45,838 nucleotides of DNA. Origin: a bacterium. GTDB taxonomy: Bacteria; CAIWAD01. Position numbers and translations under genes: made by a program. Shown one piece after another: positions 24,516 through 33,372 of this stretch. The number at the start of each line of letters is the position of its first letter. The first letter of the stretch is position 1. Location: positions 90,844 to 136,681 of the forward strand of contig JAUXWS010000043.1 in NCBI GenBank assembly GCA_030685015.1, given 5' to 3'. The notes under the pieces were generated by a model. It made no database searches and was not told where the DNA came from. It saw only the letters and a program-made list of their open reading frames with translations.

Positions 24516-26033
24516 TCAATCTTGAACGGCCATGGCGTGAAGGCAGGTCCGCGCCCCATCCTCCAAGCGCAGCAGGTAGACGCCGGAGGGCAGGCGGCGC
24601 CCACGCACCAGGCCATTCCAGGCGAAGCGGGGAGTCGCCGGCTCACACCGCTCCAGGCGCTCGCCGTCCAGCGTCCAGATCTCCATCACCCAGCGTCCAT
24701 TGAATCGCTGGTTCTCGATGACCAGCAGGTCCTGCCCGCTCACACCGGGCCTGATCAGCAAAGTGTTGACCAGCCACGCTCCGTGCAGGGTCGTGCCTGG
24801 ATCGATAGGTGATCCAGGACACCCGGCGGCCATCGAGGGATCGGCCACCCAATTGCCAGGATCGTCCCCGGCGGCGGCAGCGTCCAGGCGGCGCCAGGGG
24901 GCATCTTGGGCCGGCCTCGTCGTCGGCCAGACGGCGGCATCCAGGATGAGCCCGTTTGCTCGTTTGAAGGCCATGGACCCTTCACGGGCCAGGACCAGCG
25001 AGCCTGGGACGTGCAGGGCGTCCGCGCAGACCGCTTGGGCGGCGCCGGCCAACAGACGGCCGCGCGGTGGCAGCCATCCCCCCAGGCGCAGGCGGAATCC
25101 GCGCCCTTCCAGGAAAAGGCCGTCCAGCAGACAGGGACAGCTGTCCGGCAGGGCGACCTGCACCCAGTCCACTCCGTTGGGCTGGACCACCTCGATGAAG
25201 GGCTGCCGCCCGGGAGCGGCGGCCCAGAGCAGGGTGTCCAGCAGGAGGCGCTGGTTGCCGTCCTCGGCCAGGCTGGTTGCCAGGAGGGGATTGCCGCCCG
25301 CCAGGGGCATAGGGGGCAATTGGAATGTCCGTTCGCCTCGAGCAGGCAGGTCGAGCTCATCCAGGCGCAGGCCGGCCTGACAGGGCGGCTGTCCGACCGC
25401 CAGCTCCACCATGCCGCGAAATCCCTCGCCACCCGAGGCGATGAGGTGCAGCCCATCCTCCACCACGCGCGCCCGCAGGTCCAGGCGACGTGGCAACACG
25501 CTGTTGGGTTGGCCCGGAGTCCCGCCCACGATTTCAGCGGCCACCCAGCAGCTGTCGCAGAGGGCGAGCGGACATCTGCGCTCCAGACTGACCGCCTCAG
25601 GCAGGGAAGGCCGCGTCAGCACCTCATCCACCAGCGCTCCCGATCGATTGTAGAGGGAGATCATCTCCGGCGAGGAATTGGACAGGCCGTTGGATCCCAG
25701 GGCTCCATTGGGCACGGTGAGCAGCAGGGTGCCCGGTGTGATCAGATGGTCGTAGGCTCCCGCGTAATCAGCGTCGAGGATGAGAGCCAGGCCACCCGGT
25801 GGAAGGATCATGGCGACGCCTCCCACTGCCACGAGGGGATCCACGCCCTGGCCGTCGGAGATGGACCAGCCGGCCAGGTCCATCTCCCCCTCGTCATTCC
25901 CCAGCAATTCGATGTACTCGTCGCTGTGCTCCGGTCCCGCCGGATTGTTCATGATCTCGTTCAGCAGGACGGCCCTCCCCTGGCCGACACCGGCCAGCAG
26001 GGCGAACATGGATAGAGGCAGGGAATGGCGCAT
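24516..26033 (-). CDS. Secreted lamin-tail domain protein with C-terminal FlgD/sorting-like domain
   Basis: 505 residues with a signal peptide (1 to about 21). A lamin-tail domain follows at once (LLNEIMNNPAGPEHSDEYIELLGN, then MDLAGWSISDGQG near residue 57), a fold common in extracellular bacterial proteins. The middle is beta-rich without a catalytic motif that I can identify. The last 75 residues end like a type-A sorting/FlgD-Ig domain (RRLPSGVYLLRLEDG), so it is probably exported by the same route as the M36-like protease. The ATG at 26033 has GGAGAG about 6 nt upstream. The role is unknown. It lies 129 nt after the last flagellar-cluster gene and 110 nt before the ECF sigma gene, all on one strand. 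Confidence 0.7.
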   Translation of the reverse strand: MRHSLPLSMFALLAGVGQGRAVLLNEIMNNPAGPEHSDEYIELLGNDEGEMDLAGWSISDGQGVDPLVAVGGVAMILPPGGLALILDADYAGAYDHLITPGTLLLTVPNGALGSNGLSNSSPEMISLYNRSGALVDEVLTRPSLPEAVSLERRCPLALCDSCWVAAEIVGGTPGQPNSVLPRRLDLRARVVEDGLHLIASGGEGFRGMVELAVGQPPCQAGLRLDELDLPARGERTFQLPPMPLAGGNPLLATSLAEDGNQRLLLDTLLWAAAPGRQPFIEVVQPNGVDWVQVALPDSCPCLLDGLFLEGRGFRLRLGGWLPPRGRLLAGAAQAVCADALHVPGSLVLAREGSMAFKRANGLILDAAVWPTTRPAQDAPWRRLDAAAAGDDPGNWVADPSMAAGCPGSPIDPGTTLHGAWLVNTLLIRPGVSGQDLLVIENQRFNGRWVMEIWTLDGERLERCEPATPRFAWNGLVRGRRLPSGVYLLRLEDGARTCLHAMAVQD

Positions 26034-26162
26034 GACCGCTCTCCGGTTTCCTTGCCCCCTTCTACCGTCGATCCGCGCCGGCGACCTCCCGTCGCGCGGC
26101 ACCAGGGCGCAAATTCTCCTCGCGTGTCAAGGAAGTGGATCGGATGGGCGGGGAAGGTCGGG

Positions 26163-27062
26163 TCAGGTGGCGGAAGGGACGGATTTCATGGACGGCTCGG
26201 CGGAGGACTCCAGGTCCAGCATCTGGCCACCCCCCGGATAGGAGGAGGCAACGGCCCGTCGCAGGCCGGAGAGGAGGCTGAGCACGCGGCCCAGGCGGCG
26301 GACCTGCTGCTGGATGATCTCCAGCTTGTCGATCGCCTGTCCATCCCGGCCTTCCAGGTGCAGGGCGAGCAGTTCCGCCTGTCCGGAGATGATGGTCAGG
26401 GGATTGTTGATCTCGTGGTTCATGGCGGCCACCAGATCGGCGATGGCCTTCACCCGCTCACTCTCCACCAGCCGGGCCTGCATCTCGCGCAGGCGCGCGT
26501 TGCGGTCGCTCAGCTCCTGGTTGCTGAGGTGGAGGGCAGCCACCAGGTCCAGGTTCTTCAGAAGCAGGGCAATCTGCGTGCCCAGGATCTCCAGCACGCC
26601 GCTCTCCACCCGGGCGAAGGCATCCGCCCGGGAGTGGCCGAAACTGAGCACGCCCACCAGCTCGTCACCCGCCACCAGAGGCAGTCCGATGTAGGAGCGC
26701 AGATCGTGCTGGTCGAGACCGCTGCGCCGGCGCAGGCTGGGGATGACGATGGGACGCCGCTGCTGTGCGATCCAGGCGGAGAGACCGAAGCCCATCTCGA
26801 AGCGGATCACATCGATGGGATTGACCTCGGCCTCGCCCACCCGATCGCGGCAGACCAGGCGGTGGCGGCCGGCGTCGTTCTGGAAGAGCGTGGCGCTTTC
26901 ATAGGGCACGATGCGCCGCAACAGCTGGAACAGGGGCTGCAGGCTGTCCACCCCCGAGAGCGAGGCCTGCAGCAGGGAGGAAATCTGGCGCAGGACGGCA
27001 AGACCCTCGTCGCGACTGGCGCCGGCCTCGGGAGGAGCGGGACCTGTCGGCCTTTCAGCCAT
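26163..27062 (-). CDS. GAF protein with histidine-kinase H-box but no ATPase domain
   Basis: 299 residues. A GAF domain (about 40-175) is followed by a coiled coil and a HisKA-type dimerisation helix with MNHEINNPLTIISG, phospho-acceptor His216. Only 83 residues remain after it, ending with QMLDLESS; the N, G1 and G2 boxes of the ATPase domain are absent. It therefore cannot autophosphorylate alone. It could be phosphorylated by another kinase, pass phosphate to the HD-GYP response regulator in this operon, or act as a dimerising sensor. A paralogue with the same H-box and the same MLD-aliphatic-E end lies two genes upstream. The ATG at 27062 overlaps the previous stop by 8 nt. It is last in the flagellar operon. 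Confidence 0.75.
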   Translation of the reverse strand: MAERPTGPAPPEAGASRDEGLAVLRQISSLLQASLSGVDSLQPLFQLLRRIVPYESATLFQNDAGRHRLVCRDRVGEAEVNPIDVIRFEMGFGLSAWIAQQRRPIVIPSLRRRSGLDQHDLRSYIGLPLVAGDELVGVLSFGHSRADAFARVESGVLEILGTQIALLLKNLDLVAALHLSNQELSDRNARLREMQARLVESERVKAIADLVAAMNHEINNPLTIISGQAELLALHLEGRDGQAIDKLEIIQQQVRRLGRVLSLLSGLRRAVASSYPGGGQMLDLESSAEPSMKSVPSAT

Positions 27063-28464
27063 TGCCCACCCGCCCGGCCTGCTCACGCAACTCCAGATGC
27101 AGGCGCACTTCGTCAACGCCCAGGTTCAGCTCCTCGGCAATCTCCACGATGGACTTCCGCTCGTCCGCCAGCTGGTAGACGCGCTCCTCGATGGACGCTT
27201 CGCCGCGGGCCTGCCGCGTCTGGGTCGCGCCCTGTCCTTCGGCCTGGGCGGGCGTGGGCTCGCGCAAAATGGGGGCGCCCTCCTCCTGCATCACCTGCCC
27301 CAGCTCCTCACGCACACGCCGGGAGACCTCGGCGTACTCGGTCAGATCATCCTGCCGAGGCAACACCGGCGAGGGCCGGGGCGAGTCCGAGTTGAGGATG
27401 CGCTCGCGCACCAGGGCGTCCACCTTGCGGCGCAGGCGCAGCTCGGCGACCGCGAAGGCGACCAAACCCAGGACCGCGCCCATGAGCAGGCCCGGCACGA
27501 TGGTCATGCTCCCCTTGCCGGCTTCCTTCTCTGGTTTACGATAAAGATCGGCCGGACCCAGGCCGCCCCCCTGGCGCAACACGGCCAGGTAGAAGCTGAG
27601 ATCCTCCTCCACCATCTCGCCGCCCGGCACGACTCCCTGGGCGTCGGGCGAGGCCAGGCGCGCCAGCAGCGGCTGCAACTGGGACTTCCATTTGGCATCG
27701 CCCGTCAAAGGCTCCAGGAGGGCCCTGGCCCGGTATTCGTCCCCCTTGCCCAGATAGGCCTGCGCCAGGAGAAAGCGGCCCCAGGGGTGGTTGGGATGGC
27801 GGGCCGCCACCTGCTCCAGATAGGCCATCGCCCCGGCGCTGTCGCCCAGTTGAAGCAGAAGCTCGCCCACCAGCAAGCGGCGACGCTCGTCGGCGGGCAG
27901 GCCATCAAGGCGTCGATCGGAAGCGGTCAACTCATCCTTGCCGGCTTTGGCGGGGGCTGGCGGCGGGCTGCCCGTCTCTTTGGAAGGCACTGGCGTAGAC
28001 GGCCTGGGCTGGGCGGGTGCGACCGCGGCCGCTTCCTTGGCCGGCCCGCTCTTGGACGCCTCACCCTTGTCACGGCCAAGCCCTCCCCGCGAATAGAAAT
28101 CGAGGGCGATCTTGTAGGGCGTCTCATCCAGCGACATGTGCCGGACCCGGTCCATGCCCTGCGCCTGGATGCGCCATGTGAGCGAGTTGTCCGTCTTGCG
28201 CAGTTGGCTGGCATCCAACACGCCACCCGTGTTGATGGAGACCTTCTCCGCCATGCGGCGATTGATGTCCCCCTGGAGGATCAGGTCGACGTAGCCTTCC
28301 GCCAGATTTTCCGCCACTTGGTACTGGGTGGGTGCGGACAGGTCGAAGACGACGCGCACAAAGGACTGGTGTGGGAACCAGCGCAGGCCCTCGAGCCAGG
28401 TCGCCCGCCCGGGGATGGTCAGCAACAGGATGGCCAACAGCCAGGCGGCCAGTTTGGAATTCAT
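27055..28464 (-). CDS. AMIN-domain and TPR membrane protein with C-terminal helix-turn-helix-like tail (DUF6115-like)
   Basis: 469 residues with a signal peptide (about 1-22). An AMIN domain (about 23-130: GLRWFPHQSFVRVVFDLSAP and PYKIALDFYSRG) would bind peptidoglycan. A Pro/Ala/Lys-rich linker leads to TPR-like repeats (LLLQLGDSAGAMAYLEQVAA, NHPWGRFLLAQAYLGKGDEY). A membrane helix follows near 315-340. The cytoplasmic tail ends with VEIAEELNLGVDEVRLHLEL, resembling the DUF6115/YlxL tail found in flagellar operons. It thus appears to link the cell wall to the cytoplasm beside flagellar genes. It overlaps neighbours on both sides (4 and 8 nt). The function is unknown; a flagellar placement or assembly role is inferred from context. 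Confidence 0.7.
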   Translation of the reverse strand: MNSKLAAWLLAILLLTIPGRATWLEGLRWFPHQSFVRVVFDLSAPTQYQVAENLAEGYVDLILQGDINRRMAEKVSINTGGVLDASQLRKTDNSLTWRIQAQGMDRVRHMSLDETPYKIALDFYSRGGLGRDKGEASKSGPAKEAAAVAPAQPRPSTPVPSKETGSPPPAPAKAGKDELTASDRRLDGLPADERRRLLVGELLLQLGDSAGAMAYLEQVAARHPNHPWGRFLLAQAYLGKGDEYRARALLEPLTGDAKWKSQLQPLLARLASPDAQGVVPGGEMVEEDLSFYLAVLRQGGGLGPADLYRKPEKEAGKGSMTIVPGLLMGAVLGLVAFAVAELRLRRKVDALVRERILNSDSPRPSPVLPRQDDLTEYAEVSRRVREELGQVMQEEGAPILREPTPAQAEGQGATQTRQARGEASIEERVYQLADERKSIVEIAEELNLGVDEVRLHLELREQAGRVGNG

Positions 28465-29723
28465 GGGTGGGCTACCTCCGGATCCGGGCTCGGCGGCTGC
28501 GCGGAGCTTTCCTCCAGCTTCGCGTCCGTCCCGCCGGGTTCGATGTCAAGCATGTCCGTCTCGCCCAGGTAGCGTACCCGGCGCACGACACTGACCTGCT
28601 CCAGCTTGTGGGCGACCGCCTCGATCTGGCGGGCGCTGCGCTCCGCCGTGTCGATGCGTTGCAGGATCTCCGGCGTGGCCAGGCCCTCCAACTCCCGGCG
28701 CAGGAGGAAGAGGTTGCCGACAATGGCCGTCAGCGGATTGTTGATCTCGTGGTTGACCGTGACGGCGGCCAGCATGACCGCCTTGAGCGTTTCCGCCTCA
28801 CGGGCCTGCTCCTCCAGGCGACGCCGCTCGGTCAGATCGCGCAGAATGATCATGCAGGTGGCCTCGCTGGGGTGGGTCGGCGCCAGCGGACTGAGGGAAA
28901 GCTGGGCCAGGACCGGTCCCAGGCCGGGCAAGGCGGGATTGCAGAGGTCCAGCTCGAGCAGGGCCCGCTCCCGCCGCTGGATGCCTCCCAGCAGGGCGGA
29001 CCCGCCCTCGCCCGTTCTCGCGAAGTCCGGCAGGCACCGGCCCACCAGGCGCTCACGGGGCTCGCCCAGCCACTGCGTGCGGGCGTTGGCGTAGGTGATC
29101 CGCCCCTCGTCGTCCACCAGCAGGATCAAGTCGCTGGCGCTGTCGATCATCTCCTGCAGCTGGCGCCGGCTGTCCTCGAGATGCTCCACCAGGCGGGCGT
29201 TCTCGAGGGCGGTGGCCGCCTGGCCGGCGGCAAAGGCCAGCAGGTCCATCTGGTGACTGGTGAGGTCCTCGTCCAGCTGCGGCGACCGGACCAGCAGCAC
29301 GCCAATGCCCGTTCCCATCACGATGAGGGGAATGAGCAGATCGCTGCAATCGGGGGAGGCGTCATCCAGGCGGGGCACGGAGATGGGTCGTTGCTCGTCC
29401 AGCACCCAGCGCGTGATGCCATCCTCCTGGAGGGAGTGCAGCGTGTGGCGCAGGCCCAGGGAGGGATCGCCCACCGCCACCAGGTCTTCGCCCTGCAACA
29501 GGAAGAGGCCCGTCTCCGGCGCCGGCAGGACATGGCCCAGGATGTCGGTCAGCCCGGCGAGGATCTCCTCGGGCGAGGCGGAACTGCGGATGGTGCGGGC
29601 CAGGGCCTGGATCTCGCGCAACTCGTCCAGGCTTTCCCGCAGCTGCCGGACCTTCTCCTCGAGCAGGCGGAACTCCTCCCCCAGATCGCCGCCCGGCGCA
29701 CCGTCGCGGAGTGCCTCAGACAT
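28461..29723 (-). CDS. GAF-PAS protein with histidine-kinase H-box but no ATPase domain
   Basis: 420 residues. A coiled coil (about 10-45) leads to a GAF domain (45-195) and a PAS domain (about 205-300, DSASDLILLVDDEGRITYAN), then another coiled coil and the H-box VNHEINNPLTAIVG with His325. Only 95 residues follow, containing YLGETDMLDIEPGG, and no ATP-binding N/G boxes. Like its paralogue at 26163-27062 it is a half histidine kinase. The start at 29723 has GAGGTG about 7 nt upstream; the ATG at 29726 is an equal candidate. It overlaps the HDOD gene by 8 nt. Confidence 0.75.
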   Translation of the reverse strand: MSEALRDGAPGGDLGEEFRLLEEKVRQLRESLDELREIQALARTIRSSASPEEILAGLTDILGHVLPAPETGLFLLQGEDLVAVGDPSLGLRHTLHSLQEDGITRWVLDEQRPISVPRLDDASPDCSDLLIPLIVMGTGIGVLLVRSPQLDEDLTSHQMDLLAFAAGQAATALENARLVEHLEDSRRQLQEMIDSASDLILLVDDEGRITYANARTQWLGEPRERLVGRCLPDFARTGEGGSALLGGIQRRERALLELDLCNPALPGLGPVLAQLSLSPLAPTHPSEATCMIILRDLTERRRLEEQAREAETLKAVMLAAVTVNHEINNPLTAIVGNLFLLRRELEGLATPEILQRIDTAERSARQIEAVAHKLEQVSVVRRVRYLGETDMLDIEPGGTDAKLEESSAQPPSPDPEVAHP

Positions 29724-30636
29724 CATGGCCCACCTCGCTGTCCGGCAGGGGACGGCCCAGGACCAGGCCGCGGAAGGTCTCCGCCCGCTGCAGCTCGGCC
29801 TGGAACTGTTCCAAGTACCAGACCAGGTCGGTCTCGCCGCGGGAGTTGCGCCGCAGGCCCAGGACATCGGCCGCCCCCTCCTCCACGCCGCCCAGCCGGC
29901 CCTCTTGATGAGGATTGCGGCTGCTGCGGTGGGCCATGTACTCCGCCACGTGCAGAATGCAGGTGAGGGGACTGCGCTCCTCCTGCCGCATGGGCATGTG
30001 ATGCCAGTGGATGGCGTCGCAGATGGCCTCGGGCAGATTCCAGTGTCGACAGAGGGTGCCGCCGATCTCGGCGTGGCTCATGCCCAGCAGCTCGTGCTCG
30101 ATGGTCCAGAGGGGCTGGTCGCTCCCCGCCAGCGCTTCCTGGATGCGCTGGAACTCCTCGGGCAGGTAGCGGGCCACGACCAAGCGACCGATGTCGTGCA
30201 ACAGGCCCGCCACGAAGGCCTCGCCCACCGTGCGGTTGTGGGCCGTGCGCTGCAGCATGCGCGAGGCGACGGCCGTGGACACGCTGTGCTCCCAGAAGTC
30301 GCCCATGCCCCCGTCGCCCTCGTGGCTGAGGTTGATCCGCTCCACCAGGCTGGCCGAGACGGCCAGGTCGCGCACCGTGTTGAAGCCCAGCACGACAATG
30401 GCCAGGTTGATGGTGCCGATGCGCCGGGGGAAGCCGTAGTAGGCGCTGTTGGCCATCTTCAGCATGCGGGCTGTGAGGGCGGGGTCGCCCGCGATGAGGC
30501 GGGCCAGCGTGGCGGCGTTGGTGCGCGGATTGTCCACCAGCTGGATGATCTTGGCCACCACGGTGGGCAGGGTGGGCAGATCGTGGATGCCCTGCGCGAT
30601 CCGGCGGATGCGGCCTATGTTGGCGGTCACGGTCAT
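29716..30636 (-). CDS. HDOD-domain signalling protein
   Basis: 306 residues. The HDOD domain runs from about residue 15 to 215: DLPTLPTVVAKIIQLVDNP, then MLKMANSAYYGFPRRIGTI and FVAGLLHDIGRLVVARY. It retains an HD pair in LLHDIG and HEL...SHAEIGGTLCRHW but is of the family usually without proven phosphohydrolase activity. HDOD proteins act in motility and c-di-GMP circuits. It starts at the TGATG overlap with the 118-residue gene upstream and overlaps the half-kinase gene downstream. Its place after fliA and with an HD-GYP regulator in the same operon points to control of flagellar output. Confidence 0.85.
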   Translation of the reverse strand: MTVTANIGRIRRIAQGIHDLPTLPTVVAKIIQLVDNPRTNAATLARLIAGDPALTARMLKMANSAYYGFPRRIGTINLAIVVLGFNTVRDLAVSASLVERINLSHEGDGGMGDFWEHSVSTAVASRMLQRTAHNRTVGEAFVAGLLHDIGRLVVARYLPEEFQRIQEALAGSDQPLWTIEHELLGMSHAEIGGTLCRHWNLPEAICDAIHWHHMPMRQEERSPLTCILHVAEYMAHRSSRNPHQEGRLGGVEEGAADVLGLRRNSRGETDLVWYLEQFQAELQRAETFRGLVLGRPLPDSEVGHDV

Positions 30637-30992
30637 CAGACGCGCAGGTCCAGATGCTGCCCCGTCTCCGGTGAAGCTGTCTTGCCGCGCCGCCGCACCA
30701 CCTCCGCCTCCTCCCCGCTTGCGGCCTCCCGGCCGCGGATGTCCAGGCGATCCACCGGTTCCAGGGGCGCCGCCTCCGCCACCGGCGGCTCCATCGCCGG
30801 CCCGGCCCGGTCGGCCTCCTCCTGCTGACGGGCAAGTTCCTCTTCGAAACGGCGGCTCTCGCGGCCGTCGACGGGAGGCCGCTCTTGATCAGCCGGCGCC
30901 TCGCGGCGGATCCCCTGCCGCACCCGCGGACGCTGTCCGCCGTCGATGGGCGCCACTCGGCGCTCCGTCTCCTGTCGCCGGATCGTGTTCAT
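30636..30992 (-). CDS. Charged hypothetical protein of the flagellar operon
   Basis: 118 residues, unrecognised. The sequence is very rich in Arg, Glu, Gln and Pro with no hydrophobic core, so it is probably disordered with one charged helix (RRFEEELARQQEEADRA, about 47-63). The C-terminus ends GQHLDLRV. The ATG at 30992 comes 1 nt after the fliA stop, and the TGA overlaps the HDOD start (TGATG), so it is translated within this operon and is a real gene. Confidence 0.65.
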   Translation of the reverse strand: MNTIRRQETERRVAPIDGGQRPRVRQGIRREAPADQERPPVDGRESRRFEEELARQQEEADRAGPAMEPPVAEAAPLEPVDRLDIRGREAASGEEAEVVRRRGKTASPETGQHLDLRV

Positions 30993-30993
30993 C

Positions 30994-31755
30994 TCACATG
31001 CTTATCAGCCGTCGGATGTGCTGCTTCATGCTCATGATGATCTTGGTGTGGATCTGGCTGACCCGGCTCTCGGAGATGTCGAGCACCTTGCCGATTTCCT
31101 TGAGGGTCAGTTCCTCGTAATAGTACAGCGCGATGACCAGCTTGTCCTGTTCCGGCAGGCGGTTGATCAGCTCGATCAGGAGGGTGCGGATCTCCTTGCG
31201 CTCCATCAACTCCAGCGGGCTGTCGTTGGCGGAGTCGGCCACCAGGTCGTACAAGTTGCTGCTTTGGTCGCCGTCCCCCGAGAGAGGCCGGTCGAAGGAG
31301 AGCAGGGTGGTGGCGCTCACATCGTCCACCAGCTTGTGGTACTCGGCCAGGGAGAGGTCCATGCGATGGGCGATCTCCTCATCGGTGGGCAGACGGCCCA
31401 TCTCGTTCTCGAGGAGCGAGATCGTGTTCTCCAGCAGCTTCTCCTTCGAGCGGATGGACCGCGGCACCCAGTCGAAATCCCGCAGGCCGTCCAGGATGGA
31501 GCCGCGGATGCGCGGAATGGCGTAGGTCTCGAACTTGAAGCCGAAGTCCGGATTGAAGTTCTCCACCGAGTTGATCAGGCCCATGATGCCGGAGCCCACC
31601 AGGTCGTCCAGGTGGACGGAATGGGGCAGGGACATCTTCATGCGGCCGGCCACCTGTTTGACCACGGGCAGGTAGGCCACCAGCAAGGCCTCCTTGTTGC
31701 CCGCGCTGGGATCCTTGCGGTAGGCGTCCCACAATTGATCGGCCTGGATTCCCAT
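30994..31755 (-). CDS. fliA: Flagellar sigma factor FliA/WhiG (sigma-28 family)
   Basis: 253 residues. FliA directs RNA polymerase to late flagellar genes (filament, chemotaxis, motors). Region 2: HLDDLVGSGIMGLINSVENF, GFKFETYAIPRIRGSILDGL and RDFDWVPRSIR. Region 3: MGRLPTDEEIAHRMDLSLAEY. Region 4: LPEQDKLVIALYYYEELTLK then EIGKVLDISESRVSQIHTK. A GGGGGA ribosome-binding site lies about 8-10 nt before the ATG at 31755. An IS element ends 41 nt upstream and separates fliA from the rest of the operon. No anti-sigma FlgM was seen in the window. Confidence 0.93.
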   Translation of the reverse strand: MGIQADQLWDAYRKDPSAGNKEALLVAYLPVVKQVAGRMKMSLPHSVHLDDLVGSGIMGLINSVENFNPDFGFKFETYAIPRIRGSILDGLRDFDWVPRSIRSKEKLLENTISLLENEMGRLPTDEEIAHRMDLSLAEYHKLVDDVSATTLLSFDRPLSGDGDQSSNLYDLVADSANDSPLELMERKEIRTLLIELINRLPEQDKLVIALYYYEELTLKEIGKVLDISESRVSQIHTKIIMSMKQHIRRLISM

Positions 31756-31793
31756 GCCCGCTTCCCCCTATGGCCCCCGTCGGGGACTTCCTG

Positions 31794-31811
31794 TCAGAGC
31801 TTGTGAATCAA
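31794..31811 (+). repeat. Inner end of the IS: target duplication TCA plus terminal inverted repeat
   Basis: TCA (31794-31796) followed by GAGCTTGTGAATCAA. It pairs with the opposite end at 33358-33375. It lies 38 nt before fliA. Confidence 0.7.
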
Positions 31812-33372
31812 TTGCGACCCCCGATCCTGCTCCTCGATCGCGTGGTGGATCGCAGCAGCCACATCACGACGTTGCGTCCCTTATGTGATCACCTGGTGCT
31901 CCTCTTGCGTCATGGTCCAGGCAGACGTGTGCCCCGGCTGTGCTTCCATCACAGGATGCCTGACTTCAAGCGGCCTGGAGGGCAATCTCCCGTCTGAGGT
32001 TGTGCGCCAATGCATACCACAACAACACGGCGAGTGCCTTCAATCGACCGCGTACCCTGAATTGCCACAGGCCGCGGTTGCGCGCCTGCGCATTGACGCA
32101 CTCCGCCGTCGCCGCACGCTCCTTGTAGAGATCCTTGCCTTCCTCGCTCCCCATCCGCATCCGCCAAGCCGCCACGGCGGGCGTGTCCGTGCGGTGCGCA
32201 CGGTAGCGATCCCGTTGTGGATCCTTCGGCCGGGGAACTGGTGCGTAGACCGTCGTGCCCCGCCCGTCCAACACGTCGATCTGACCCAGATGGGTGTAGC
32301 CGCCGTCCACCAGCCAGGCCGTCGGACGCACACCATGCTGGACGCTCACCTGCTCGACCATGGGTTCCAGTCGACCCATGTCGCTGCCCGTCATCACCAC
32401 GTCCACACCCACAATCACCTGCGTGGCCGTGTCGGTGGCCAATTGCGCATTGTAGGCCGGACGAAAGCCACCATCCGCCATCTTCATCACATGCGCGTCC
32501 ACATCCGTCGTCGATGCCCGCGGCTCATGTTCCTTCGGCTGGGGTGATCCGGGCTTCGACCCGCCCCGCTTCCGTGACGGGCGGGGTGAGCGCTGCTCCA
32601 ACTCCTGCAAGGCCGTCAGCGCCGACTGCACCCGCGCCTCCCGTTCCCGCGCCGCACGCTCCCGCGCCGCTTGACTGCGGGTCCGACTGGCGGCCGGATC
32701 CGCCTCCACCTCCTGCTTCAATGCCGCCACCTGCGCGTGCGCCTGACGAAGATGCTCCTTCAGCGTCTCCCGGCGACGAAAGCTGCTCGCCCCTGCCGAT
32801 GCCCGGATCCGCATCCCGTCCTGCGCCACCCGCTCCATCCGCACAAGCCCCTTGTGCACCAACACCGCCACATGGCGGGCCAACAGCTCATCCAGCATGT
32901 CGGGATGGCCCACCCGGAAATCCGACAGCGTGTGGTGATTCACGCCCACGCCACCGCACATCCACCGGTAGGCATCGTGGCTTACGCACAGCCGCGCAAG
33001 CTCGCGGGCCGAACCGATCCCGTCCAGCGTGGCCAACAGCCAAAGCCCCAAGAGGATCGCCGGGTCGATCGGGCTCCGGCCGCTCCCCCCTTCCACGGTC
33101 TGGATGCCCGCGTAGAAGCGCGACAGATCCTGCGCCTCCACGAAGGCCCAGACGGCGCGCGCCTGATGATCCCGGCCAAGGGTCGCATCCAGCTCGCAGG
33201 GTCGAAGCTCAAGCTGGTTGCGAATCGCCCGCTGCACGCGAAGCACACGCCCAAGAGTCGGATCCGGCAACGCCGGATCGTGCAGATGAGGGGAGTCAAT
33301 CGGGTGCATTAAGTACCTCCACGCTGGGCTTGTGTCACACAATAACTCAGTGGGAGGTTTTTTCACAGACTC
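31797..33372 (-). mobile_element. IS1182-like insertion sequence, 1576 bp
   Basis: A single transposase gene lies between imperfect terminal inverted repeats GAGCTTGTGAATCAA (31797-31811) and GAGTCTGTGAAAAAA (minus strand, 33372-33358), identical at 11 of 15 positions. The 3-bp target duplication TCA flanks it (31794-31796 and 33373-33375). Removing the element and one TCA rejoins the stop codon of the small membrane-protein gene to the leader of fliA, 38 nt before the fliA ATG, which strongly supports these ends. Between the transposase stop and the inner end are 169 nt without a convincing gene. GC content is like the host's. The element is complete and may still be active. Confidence 0.82.
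31966..33309 (-). CDS. IS1182-family DDE transposase
   Basis: 447 residues, full length. The N-terminal DUF772-type domain contains GRSPIDPAILLGLWLLATLD and VGVNHHTLSDFRVGHPDML. The DDE catalytic residues appear in QDGMRIRASAG, WLVDGGYTHLGQID and KERAATAECVNAQARNRG, the IS1182 pattern. A coiled-coil and basic insert lies between the first two (about residues 180-270). The ATG at 33309 has GGAGG about 6 nt upstream. A GTG at 33366 inside the terminal repeat could extend it by 19 residues but lacks a ribosome-binding site. It is read in the same direction as the flagellar operon. Confidence 0.9.
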   Translation of the reverse strand: MHPIDSPHLHDPALPDPTLGRVLRVQRAIRNQLELRPCELDATLGRDHQARAVWAFVEAQDLSRFYAGIQTVEGGSGRSPIDPAILLGLWLLATLDGIGSARELARLCVSHDAYRWMCGGVGVNHHTLSDFRVGHPDMLDELLARHVAVLVHKGLVRMERVAQDGMRIRASAGASSFRRRETLKEHLRQAHAQVAALKQEVEADPAASRTRSQAARERAAREREARVQSALTALQELEQRSPRPSRKRGGSKPGSPQPKEHEPRASTTDVDAHVMKMADGGFRPAYNAQLATDTATQVIVGVDVVMTGSDMGRLEPMVEQVSVQHGVRPTAWLVDGGYTHLGQIDVLDGRGTTVYAPVPRPKDPQRDRYRAHRTDTPAVAAWRMRMGSEEGKDLYKERAATAECVNAQARNRGLWQFRVRGRLKALAVLLWYALAHNLRREIALQAA

